Shown here piece after piece: positions 1 through 6,583 of a stretch of DNA of 9,814 nucleotides (its first letter is position 1; the number at the start of each line of letters is the position of its first letter). Both the position numbers and the translations under genes were made by a program. The notes under the pieces were generated by a model that was not told where the DNA came from, ran no database searches, and worked only from the letters and a program-made list of their open reading frames with translations. The stretch is from Rhodobacterales bacterium (GTDB lineage: Bacteria; Pseudomonadota; Alphaproteobacteria; Rhodobacterales; Rhodobacteraceae). The stretch spans positions 1 through 9,814 of the forward strand of contig JAACVA010000102.1 in NCBI GenBank assembly GCA_009992615.1, given 5' to 3'.

Positions 1-1
1 C

Positions 2-751
2 CCCGCCGTTCTTGCCCTGCTGTTGGTGTTGGGCGCCTGTTCGTCCTCGGCCACCTGGGGATGGTATGTGATCGACCCGCGCACGGCCCAAGGCTGGACC
101 AACGTCAAATTCCTGTTCAACGGCATGGCGGCGACGATCCAGTTGTCGTTGCTGGCGGCGGCGATTTCAATGGCGGTCGGGCTGTTGGTTGCATTGCCCG
201 GTTTTTCGGAAAAACGCGGCTGGCGCATCGTAAATCGGGTGTATGTCGAATTCATCCGTGCGATTCCGTTGTTGCCGATGCTGTTCTGGGTGTTTTACGG
301 TCTGCCGCTGATCTTTCGGTCCATGGGGCTGAACGTACCGATCGACGCGTTCTGGGGCGCGGTCATTACCCTGGCGATTTCGGATTCGGCGTTCACATCA
401 GAAATCTACCGTTCGGGCATCCAATCCATCGCCAAGGGCCAGACCGAGGCGGCCCAGACCATCGGGCTGACCCGGGCGCAAACCATGCGTTATGTGATTC
501 TGCCCCAGGCGATTCGCCGCATCCTGCCGCCGCTGGCCAACCAGTTCATCTATATCGTCAAGATGTCGGCCTTTGCGTCGGTGATCGGGATGCAGGAACT
601 GACCCGCCGGGCCAATGAACTGGTGGTCACGGAATATCGCCCGCTGGAAATCTATACCCTGCTGATCTTTGAATATCTGGTGCTGGTTCTGGTGATCAGC
701 GCCGGTGTGCGGTGGCTGGAACGCCGCATGGGCAGCAACGAAAGGGGCTGA
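2..751 (+). CDS. Polar amino-acid ABC transporter permease (HisM/GlnP type), 5'-truncated by window edge
   Basis: Inner-membrane permease of a polar amino-acid uptake (PAAT-type) ABC importer. The frame is open to base 2, so the true start lies outside the window; 249 residues are visible. The first visible residues are hydrophobic (tail of a first membrane helix), followed by helices near residues 42-66, 80-105, 115-130 and a C-terminal one near 220-240. The cytoplasmic EAA loop that docks to the ATPase is clear at about residues 149-170 (EAAQTIGLTRAQTMRYVILP), preceded by the typical SEIYRSGIQSIAKGQ stretch, which distinguishes this family from sugar permeases. The binding protein, partner permease and ATPase would lie upstream, outside the window. 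The stop is one base before the next gene. Family assignment is firm; the substrate (glutamate, aspartate, a basic or betaine-like amino acid) cannot be determined. Confidence 0.92.
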   Translation, partial: PAVLALLLVLGACSSSATWGWYVIDPRTAQGWTNVKFLFNGMAATIQLSLLAAAISMAVGLLVALPGFSEKRGWRIVNRVYVEFIRAIPLLPMLFWVFYGLPLIFRSMGLNVPIDAFWGAVITLAISDSAFTSEIYRSGIQSIAKGQTEAAQTIGLTRAQTMRYVILPQAIRRILPPLANQFIYIVKMSAFASVIGMQELTRRANELVVTEYRPLEIYTLLIFEYLVLVLVISAGVRWLERRMGSNERG

Positions 752-752
752 A

Positions 753-1097
753 ATGGACGACTGGAACGCCTTCATGGCGCGCACCCTGCGCGAGGTTGAC
801 ACGCTGTCGCAGGAAATTCCCGACAGTGTGGCCGGGTTCAACGCCATGGGACAGGCCGCCAAGACCAACGGCGCATTGTCCGAAAAGACCAAGGAGCTGA
901 TCGCCCTGGGCATCGCCATCGCCACCCGCTGTGACAGCTGCATCGGGTTTCATGTCAAATCACTGGTACGGCTGGGCCTGACGCGGGATGAGCTGTGCGA
1001 AGCCTTGGCGATGGCGATGTATATGGGCGGCGGGCCGTCCTATGCATTTTCTGCCAAGGCGCTGGCAGCGTTCGACACGTTCTCAGCCAACGGGTGA
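753..1097 (+). CDS. AhpD-like / carboxymuconolactone decarboxylase family protein
   Basis: Small all-helical protein of 114 residues, the usual size for single-domain CMD/AhpD-like proteins. The redox signature is complete: Cys60-x-x-Cys63 with His67 (RCDSCIGFH) and an upstream acidic helix around Glu44-Glu48 (SEKTKELIALG). The downstream EALAMAMYMGGGPSY segment also fits the family. In AhpD such residues form a thiol peroxidase-type proton relay; for most family members the true substrate is unknown. I chose the ATG at 753 over an in-frame start at 705 because AAAGGGG lies 5 bases upstream (741-747) and the earlier start would overlap the permease. The stop of the permease and this start read TGAaATG, so the two are very likely co-translated. 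Why an AhpD-like protein follows an amino-acid permease is not evident. Confidence 0.9.
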   Translation: MDDWNAFMARTLREVDTLSQEIPDSVAGFNAMGQAAKTNGALSEKTKELIALGIAIATRCDSCIGFHVKSLVRLGLTRDELCEALAMAMYMGGGPSYAFSAKALAAFDTFSANG

Positions 1098-1118
1098 GTC
1101 GGGCGTCGCACAGCGGCA

Positions 1119-1144
1119 CCGCGCGTGGGTGCAAATGCGCGCGG
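1119..1144 (+). terminator. GC-rich hairpin after the CMD gene, possible terminator
   Basis: CCGCGCG (1119-1125) and CGCGCGG (1138-1144) form a perfect 7-base-pair stem with a 12-base loop, 21 bases after the CMD stop. No T-run follows, so this is not a canonical intrinsic terminator; it may only protect the 3' end or assist Rho-dependent ending. The rest of the gap between the converging genes (1098-1332) shows no supportable gene. It does hold a perfect 10-base palindrome, TGACCGGTCA, at 1215-1224. No T-rich terminator is visible for the minus-strand operon either. Confidence 0.25.
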
Positions 1145-1332
1145 CACATGGTTGTCAATATGCGGCTTACAGAGATGGTGCAGGCGGCGGCAAACGCGCC
1201 AAGCGGGCATCCTCTGACCGGTCACAGCGCAGTTCGACCAGCGGCCAGGACAGTTTGTGCGAAATGGATCCGCAGCGCGGCATAGCTTGGAACCGGGCAA
1301 ACGCCATGTGCAACCCCCGCGTCGTTTCACCC

Positions 1333-2391
1333 CTAGGGCAGCCAACCGTGATACAGCGGATGATCCCGCCCCAAGGGCAGTGTAACCGGCGCATTGGCGC
1401 GTGCCGAGGCATAGAGAGCGGTCACAAATTCAAGGCTGCGCCGCCCGTCCTCCAACGTCACCTCGCGCCCGGCTTTGCCGTCCAGCGCATGTGCCAGCGC
1501 CTCGAACATTCCGGCGAACCCTGCCTTGGCGGTGGGCACCTTGGCCAAAACCGCATCAATCCGGCTCTGCTGTGTCGGGGCACGGGCGGTGAAGGACCAC
1601 GCCTTTTCCGCCAGCGAATATGGCGCATGATCGGATTCGACGGTAAAGCCTTCAAAACACAGGCGCAACCGGCTGGTGTCATCTGCCGCGCCCAGGGTGA
1701 CCGAACTGCTGATCAGCGCGCCGTCGCCCATACGGATCGACAGAGCGGCGCAATCTTCCACCTCAATGTCGTTCACCCGTGTCGCAATGTCGGCAAACAC
1801 CTGTGCGACCGGCCCGATCAGCCAGGGCAACAGATCGTGGATGTGGATCGCGTGACCCAACAGGGCACCGCCCCGCTCGCCCGCCCAGGTGCCGCGCCAC
1901 GCGATGTCGTAATAGGATGCCGGCCGGTTCCAGTGGGTTTCCAGCGTACCGGCAAAACACCGCCCGGCCAGCCCCGCGTCAATCAGCGCGTGCAACTGCG
2001 CCGTGCCCAGGCCATAGCGGTATTGAAACACCGGCGCCACGGTGCCGCCACTTTGCGCCACCTTTTCAATCAGCAGATCCGCCTCGGCCAATGAGGCGAC
2101 CAGAGGCTTTTCGCAGACCACGATCTTGCCCGCGTCCAACCCCGCCGTGATGGCGGAAAAGTGCAGGTGGGGCGGTAGACATATATCGACGATATCCACC
2201 TGCGGATCGGCCAGTATCACATTGTAATCGTTCGCATGGATCACACCGGGATGGGTCGCCGCCAAGGCCCCGCCGCGCACGGCGTCAAGATCGCAAATGC
2301 TGTGGATCTCAAAAAGGTCGGGCAAGGCGGCATAGCCCCTCAGATGCTCGGCCCCGATGCCGGCCCCGATGATCGAGACCCGGCGTTTCAC
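1333..2391 (-). CDS. Gfo/Idh/MocA family NAD(P)-dependent oxidoreductase (third in operon)
   Basis: Cytoplasmic dehydrogenase/reductase of 352 residues, normal for the family. The N-terminal Rossmann domain starts with the dinucleotide loop GAGIGAEH (residues 9-16). The conserved catalytic-lysine motif is EKP at 94-96, followed by the C-terminal alpha/beta sheet domain. At the second active-site motif (GGALLGHAIH, 174-183) His183 is kept, but the Asp of the common GGxxxDxGxH form is Gly179. I chose the GTG at 2391: upstream sequence in this frame does not resemble the family, the Rossmann strand begins four residues later, and CAGGAAA lies about nine bases upstream. This start overlaps the previous stop by four bases (GTGA), implying translational coupling. 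It resembles the gene at 3387-4388 more than its immediate neighbour. The substrate is probably a sugar or derivative delivered by the adjacent importer (inference). Confidence 0.92.
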   Translation of the reverse strand: MKRRVSIIGAGIGAEHLRGYAALPDLFEIHSICDLDAVRGGALAATHPGVIHANDYNVILADPQVDIVDICLPPHLHFSAITAGLDAGKIVVCEKPLVASLAEADLLIEKVAQSGGTVAPVFQYRYGLGTAQLHALIDAGLAGRCFAGTLETHWNRPASYYDIAWRGTWAGERGGALLGHAIHIHDLLPWLIGPVAQVFADIATRVNDIEVEDCAALSIRMGDGALISSSVTLGAADDTSRLRLCFEGFTVESDHAPYSLAEKAWSFTARAPTQQSRIDAVLAKVPTAKAGFAGMFEALAHALDGKAGREVTLEDGRRSLEFVTALYASARANAPVTLPLGRDHPLYHGWLP

Positions 2392-3386
2392 GATGCCATT
2401 TCCTGTGCCCGGATCGCCAGTTCCATGGCGGTGAAGGTGTGGCGCTGGCCCACGGCGGTTTCGCTGCGATCCTGCACATCGGCGACAAGGCGCGGGAAAT
2501 AGGGCAGCGGCATGGCAGAGCAATCAATGTGCACGTTTTCCTCGCCATTCACCAGATACAGGTTGCCGGTGCGGTGAGGCTGGCCGATTTCGGTGTATTT
2601 GCGCAGTTCGATCTGGCCTTCGGTGCCCTGAAGAAACAGCCGCCCGTCACCCCAGGTGGGCATCGCGTCGGGGGTGAACCAATCCACCCGCACATAGCCA
2701 TGACCCTGCGGCGAGCGCAGCACGATTTCACCAAAGTCCTGAAAGCCGGGATGATCGGGCATTGTTGTATTTTCAACAGCCGCATGGGCAATTTCGGCCG
2801 TGTCTGACCCGGTGAAATGCAGGAATTGGTCAATCTGGTGGCTGCCGATGTCACACAGGATGCCGCCGAATTTTTCGGCGTGAAAGAACCACTCGGGCCG
2901 GGTTTTCAGATTTTGCTTGTGCGGCCCCATGCCCAGGGTCTGCACCACCCGGCCGATGGCGCCCGCCGCCACAAGTTCTTCGGCCTTGGCCACCGCCGCC
3001 ACCTGGAAGCGTTCGGAAAAGTTCACCGTCCAGATACGCCCGGTGCGCGCCTGAACCTCGCGCAGGCGGGCCAGCTGTTGCATCGTGGTGCAACCGGGCT
3101 TGTCCACCATCACATCCTTGCCGGCCTCCATCGCCGCGATGGCCAGATCGGCGCGATCACAGGGAATGGCGGAAATCAGCACCATCTTCACCTCGGGATC
3201 ATCGAGGATGCTGCGATAATCCGCCACCTGATCAATCTGCGGAAAGGTTTCGCGGAATTTCTCCTCGGTCACCGCCGGGCCGCCTGTCCACCACTGGGCA
3301 CAGCTGCACCCCTCGGCCAACATGCCCGACAACATCCCGAAGATATGGCCATGGTCGATCCCCATGACGCCCAATTTGATTGGCAT
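2388..3386 (-). CDS. Gfo/Idh/MocA family oxidoreductase, divergent member (second in operon)
   Basis: Protein of 332 residues with the family's two-domain layout but atypical motifs. The N-terminal strand leads into GIDHGHIFGM (residues 9-18) where relatives carry GxGxxG or GxGxxA, so the dinucleotide-binding loop is unusual. The catalytic-lysine motif is DKP (95-97) rather than EKP. The second active-site motif is the canonical form, GGILCDIGSHQID (174-186), with Asp179 and His183 both present, unlike its two neighbours. The start ATG at 3386-3384 directly abuts the upstream stop (TGAATG), and its own stop overlaps the next start. Family membership is clear from fold-level motifs; activity and cofactor are not. 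It could be a dehydrogenase, a reductase, or a lyase/isomerase-type member using bound NAD. Confidence 0.88.
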   Translation of the reverse strand: MPIKLGVMGIDHGHIFGMLSGMLAEGCSCAQWWTGGPAVTEEKFRETFPQIDQVADYRSILDDPEVKMVLISAIPCDRADLAIAAMEAGKDVMVDKPGCTTMQQLARLREVQARTGRIWTVNFSERFQVAAVAKAEELVAAGAIGRVVQTLGMGPHKQNLKTRPEWFFHAEKFGGILCDIGSHQIDQFLHFTGSDTAEIAHAAVENTTMPDHPGFQDFGEIVLRSPQGHGYVRVDWFTPDAMPTWGDGRLFLQGTEGQIELRKYTEIGQPHRTGNLYLVNGEENVHIDCSAMPLPYFPRLVADVQDRSETAVGQRHTFTAMELAIRAQEMAS

Positions 3387-4388
3387 TCAGACCTCCACTC
3401 GGGCGCCCGTGCGCCCAGAGATTTCAAGTGCCGCTATCAGACGATGAACGTCAAGGGCGGCGCGCCCCGGCACCATCGGCGGGCGGTTTTCACGCAAGGA
3501 TTCGGCAAAATCGACAATCACGGCGCGGTGCCAGTCCGAGGTGAAGGCCATCGGATCGGCCCCTGCCCCGCTGCTGGTGGCGGCGCCGAAGGTTTCGCTG
3601 CGCCCGTCCTGCCAATCGAGTGACAGCAGATTGGTGTCGATCCGGGCCGAGCCATTGGCAAAGTGCAGTGTTATGGTTTCGCCCCGACCCGGAAAGCTGG
3701 CCGTGGTGGCCGACAGGGTGCCAACGGCGCCATTGGCAAAGGCCAGGCCGGCGCTGACGAAATCTTCCGACTCCATGCTATGAAACCCCGTCGTCGCGGT
3801 CATCGCCGTGACATGGGCCACCGGCCCGGTCAGCGACAGCATCAGGTCCAGCGTGTGGATCGCCTGCGAAATCATCACACCGCCGCCGTCGCGGGCATAG
3901 CTGCCCCGCCCCGGCGCATCGTAATAGGATTGCGGTCGCCACCACGGCACATGCACCTCGGCCAGGCGCAACGGCCCCAGATCAGGCAGCAGCGCGCGCA
4001 GATCCCGCACCACGGGCCGCGCGCGATGTTGCAGCATGATGCCCAGGGGCACCCCCGCCGCTTCGCAGACATCAACCAGGGCGGTGGCCGCCGGGAAAGT
4101 ACGCTCGACCGGCTTTTCCATAAGGATCGGTTTGCCTGCCGCCGCCAGCGCCGCCACAATGTCGGCGCGGGCATTGGGCGGCGTCGTCAGGATCACAAAG
4201 TCGATATTGTCCAAGGCGATCTGCCCGACCGAGTCGTAAGACCGCGCGTCAAGCTTATGTTTCGCAATGAAATCCCGACGGTGCCCCGGATCACGCGAAA
4301 ACACCCCAGCCAGTTTTATGTCGGTTTTCTTCAAGGCATCGACATATGTGCCCGCCACCATGCCAAGCCCGATCAGTGCCACCCTCAT
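3387..4388 (-). CDS. Gfo/Idh/MocA family NAD(P)-dependent oxidoreductase (first in operon)
   Basis: Protein of 333 residues. The Rossmann loop is GLGMVAG (7-13), the catalytic-lysine motif EKP (91-93), and the second active-site motif GGGVMISQAIH (168-178), with His178 retained and Ser174 where many relatives have Asp. The SYYDAPGRG stretch just before it matches SYYDIAWRG in the gene at 1333-2391, and both continue into IHxxDL and GPVAxV, so these two are the closer pair. The ATG at 4388 overlaps the stop of the ATPase gene (ATGA), placing it in the same transcript as the transporter. It likely acts on the imported carbohydrate or a product of it, for example oxidising or reducing a ring hydroxyl; the reaction is inferred from family and context only. 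Confidence 0.92.
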   Translation of the reverse strand: MRVALIGLGMVAGTYVDALKKTDIKLAGVFSRDPGHRRDFIAKHKLDARSYDSVGQIALDNIDFVILTTPPNARADIVAALAAAGKPILMEKPVERTFPAATALVDVCEAAGVPLGIMLQHRARPVVRDLRALLPDLGPLRLAEVHVPWWRPQSYYDAPGRGSYARDGGGVMISQAIHTLDLMLSLTGPVAHVTAMTATTGFHSMESEDFVSAGLAFANGAVGTLSATTASFPGRGETITLHFANGSARIDTNLLSLDWQDGRSETFGAATSSGAGADPMAFTSDWHRAVIVDFAESLRENRPPMVPGRAALDVHRLIAALEISGRTGARVEV

Positions 4389-5482
4389 GCGTCAGCCCGC
4401 CCGTGCAACAGCAGCGCGCGTTCGCCTTCGCCCGCGAAGATGTGGAACCGGGTCGGATCAAACGTTACCCCGATGTCCTGCCCGCGCCGCAGGGGAATCT
4501 GTTGCGCCAGTTGCACCGTCAGCGTTTCACCGTTGGCAAAGACAGTGTAGATATACGTCACCGCGCCCAGTTGTTCAAAATTTTGCACCTTGACGGTCAT
4601 GTCCCCCGCCCCCTCAAGCGACACACCAATGGTTTCCGGGCGCAGACCCAGGGTGCATTTTTCAGCAGCGCTCAGGGTTTCGCCCAGTCGCACGGGCATT
4701 TTCAGGCCGCAATCCATGGTTAACGTGCCATCCGGCGCAAGGTTGCCAGACAGGAAATTCATCTGCGGTGCCCCCAGAAACCCCGCCACGAACTTGTTGC
4801 AGGGCCGGTTGTACAGCTCCAGTGGTTTGCCCACCTGCTCGATCTTGCCGGCGCGCAGCACCACGATGCGATTCGCCATGGTCATCGCCTCGACCTGATC
4901 GTGGGTGACATAGATCATCGTGTTGCCCAGTTGCGCGTGCAGGTTGGCAATTTCCACCCGCATTTGCAGGCGTAGTTCGGCATCAAGGTTCGACAGCGGT
5001 TCGTCGAACAGGAAAATCTGCGGTTCGCGCACGATGGCCCGGCCGATGGCAACCCTTTGACGCTGGCCACCCGACAACTGGCCGGGGCGACGGGCCAGCA
5101 ACATTTCGATCTGCAACAGCGTGGCGGCATCATCGACCCGGCGGTCGATTTCCTCTTTCGCCATGCGCAGGTTTTCCAGACCGAAGGACAGGTTTTGGCG
5201 AACGGTCATGTGCGGGTACAGCGCATAGGACTGAAACACCATCGACAGCCCGCGTTCCGACGCCGGCACGCTGTTGACCCGCCGGTCCTGCAACAGGATA
5301 TCGCCCGAGCTGGGGTCGTCCAGCCCGGCAATCAGCCGCAGCAACGTGGATTTGCCACAGCCCGAAGGGCCGACAAACACGACGAATTCGCCCTCTTCAA
5401 TTTGCAGGTCGATCCCGTGGATCACCTGCACGGCGCCCCAGGATTTGCGGATATGTTTCAGTTCCAGTGCGTGCGCGGTCAT
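4385..5482 (-). CDS. Carbohydrate ABC transporter ATP-binding protein (MalK/UgpC family)
   Basis: Cytoplasmic ATPase of 365 residues that energises the importer encoded upstream. All nucleotide-site motifs are present: Walker A GPSGCGKST (38-46), Q-loop Gln84 in MVFQSYALYPHM, signature LSGGQ (136-140), Walker B FLFDEP (157-162) and switch His194 in YVTHDQ. The length and the C-terminal region from about residue 240, with LGLRPE, fit the MalK/UgpC OB-fold (TOBE) regulatory extension rather than a short amino-acid-type ATPase. The ATG at 5482 was chosen because homology begins immediately (ALELKHIRKSWG) and GACAGG lies six bases upstream; an earlier in-frame start at 5587 would run into the permease gene. 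It lies 19 bases after the permease stop and overlaps the next gene by four bases. Confidence 0.95.
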   Translation of the reverse strand: MTAHALELKHIRKSWGAVQVIHGIDLQIEEGEFVVFVGPSGCGKSTLLRLIAGLDDPSSGDILLQDRRVNSVPASERGLSMVFQSYALYPHMTVRQNLSFGLENLRMAKEEIDRRVDDAATLLQIEMLLARRPGQLSGGQRQRVAIGRAIVREPQIFLFDEPLSNLDAELRLQMRVEIANLHAQLGNTMIYVTHDQVEAMTMANRIVVLRAGKIEQVGKPLELYNRPCNKFVAGFLGAPQMNFLSGNLAPDGTLTMDCGLKMPVRLGETLSAAEKCTLGLRPETIGVSLEGAGDMTVKVQNFEQLGAVTYIYTVFANGETLTVQLAQQIPLRRGQDIGVTFDPTRFHIFAGEGERALLLHGRADA

Positions 5483-5501
5483 GTCAAACCTGTCGTGAAA
5501 T

Positions 5502-6581
5502 TCATTTGAGCCCCGTTGTGGCGATGCCGGTGGTGATAAAGCGTTGCAGCCACACGAAAACCAGCGTGATGGGAATAAGCGACACAACCGTCATCGCCAG
5601 GATATAATGGAACTGGCTGTCAAACTCGCCCGAGAACGTGGTCAGGCCAATTTGCAGCGTATGCGCGGACGGATCGGAAATCAGCACGATCAGCGGCCAC
5701 AGAAAATCATTCCACCGCCAGATCACCGACAGGATCGCCAGAACCGACAGCGCCGGCAGGCTGAGCGGCAGAACGATGCGCCAGAAGATGCGCCATTCGC
5801 TGGCCGCGTCCATGCGCGCCGCCTCCAACAGCTCATCCGGGATAGTCAGCATGTACTGGCGCAACAGGAAAACACCGGTTGGCGTGGCGGCGGCGGGGAT
5901 GATGACGCCCCAAAGGCTGCCGAAAATGCCGAAGGACCAGACGACGAAAAACAGCGACACAAGGATGATCGACGACGGGATCAGAAGGGTGGCGACGATC
6001 AGGATGGTAAAGGTCAGCCGTCCACGAAACTGGTATTTCGACAGGGCAAAGGCGGCCATGGCGTTGATCAGCAGAGTGATCAACGTCGCCACCACGGTGA
6101 CGAAGACACTGTTGAACAGGTAAGTGAAGAAAGTGAAATTGGTCTGCCCGTTGCGCCCCAGGATCGGGTCGAGGTAATTTTCCGTGGCGATGCGGATTTC
6201 CTCGTTCGGCTCCAGTTGCGTGCGTGGTACCTTGAACACATTGGCCGGGTCGTCGATCGCGGCCACATCGGTTTCGACGCGGGTCGGCCCGGCCTTGAAC
6301 ACCTCTTGGGTGTTGCCCGCCGCGTCTGTATATATCCAGGTGGTTTTCAACCCTTCACCCTCGATCAAGCGTTCGACCTGCGACATCGGCAAAAGGCGGG
6401 TGTCGAAGCTTGAGACCGCGCGTTCGTTCTTGACCGAGCTGAGAAATGTCCACAGCACCGGCACAAGGATCAGCAGCACCCCCAGCGCAAGATACCCATA
6501 GGCCAAAAGATCGGCGGCGCCGATCCTGTCGGCCTTGTCGGGGTTGCCCTTGGTGCGGGTCAGAAAGGTTGCAAGGCCCAT
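5502..6581 (-). CDS. Carbohydrate ABC transporter permease, MalG/UgpE type, with enlarged periplasmic loop
   Basis: Inner-membrane subunit of 359 residues (361 if the GTG at 6587 is used). The first helix is at about 26-48, later helices at about 155-180, 190-215, 222-242, 275-300 and 325-350. The EAA loop is at 253-272 (EAARMDAASEWRIFWRIVLP), typical of CUT1 sugar permeases. Most MalG/UgpE homologues are about 270-300 residues; the surplus lies between helices 1 and 2 (about 53-150), a hydrophilic segment with IYTDAAGNTQEVF and VPRTQLEP expected in the periplasm. The ATG at 6581 is preferred because GGGA sits eight bases upstream; the GTG at 6587 would overlap the previous stop (GTGA), but its ribosome site would be too close. 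It pairs with the permease at 6584-8014. Confidence 0.92.
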   Translation of the reverse strand: MGLATFLTRTKGNPDKADRIGAADLLAYGYLALGVLLILVPVLWTFLSSVKNERAVSSFDTRLLPMSQVERLIEGEGLKTTWIYTDAAGNTQEVFKAGPTRVETDVAAIDDPANVFKVPRTQLEPNEEIRIATENYLDPILGRNGQTNFTFFTYLFNSVFVTVVATLITLLINAMAAFALSKYQFRGRLTFTILIVATLLIPSSIILVSLFFVVWSFGIFGSLWGVIIPAAATPTGVFLLRQYMLTIPDELLEAARMDAASEWRIFWRIVLPLSLPALSVLAILSVIWRWNDFLWPLIVLISDPSAHTLQIGLTTFSGEFDSQFHYILAMTVVSLIPITLVFVWLQRFITTGIATTGLK

Positions 6582-6583
6582 GG

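Noticed and set aside
1215..1224. Perfect palindrome TGACCGGTCA in the convergent gap
   Set aside because: Short GC-rich palindromes are common, it is not near a promoter and it has no loop or T-run to act as a terminator.
1167..1307. Possible 46-residue minus-strand peptide in the gap between the converging genes, start ATG at 1307 with GGGGG upstream
   Set aside because: No recognisable similarity, and a frame of this length is expected by chance in GC-rich DNA; a competing plus-strand frame of similar length (1149-1285) is no better.
988..2094. A 368-codon plus-strand open frame running from the CMD gene across the gap into the oxidoreductase gene
   Set aside because: It overlaps two real genes out of frame or antisense, lacks a ribosome site and shows no recognisable motif.
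2392..2523. Longer N-terminus (44 extra codons) for the oxidoreductase at 1333-2391
   Set aside because: The extension is compositionally unlike the family, overlaps the preceding gene deeply, and the GTGA junction with a ribosome site explains the shorter start.
2817..4550. Long plus-strand open frames opposite the oxidoreductase genes
   Set aside because: Arg- and His-rich shadow translations without any family motif; the minus-strand genes have complete Rossmann and catalytic motifs.
5483..5587. Longer N-terminus (35 extra codons) for the ATPase
   Set aside because: It would overlap the permease gene and has no similarity to MalK-type proteins, which begin just before the ALELKHIRKSWG segment.
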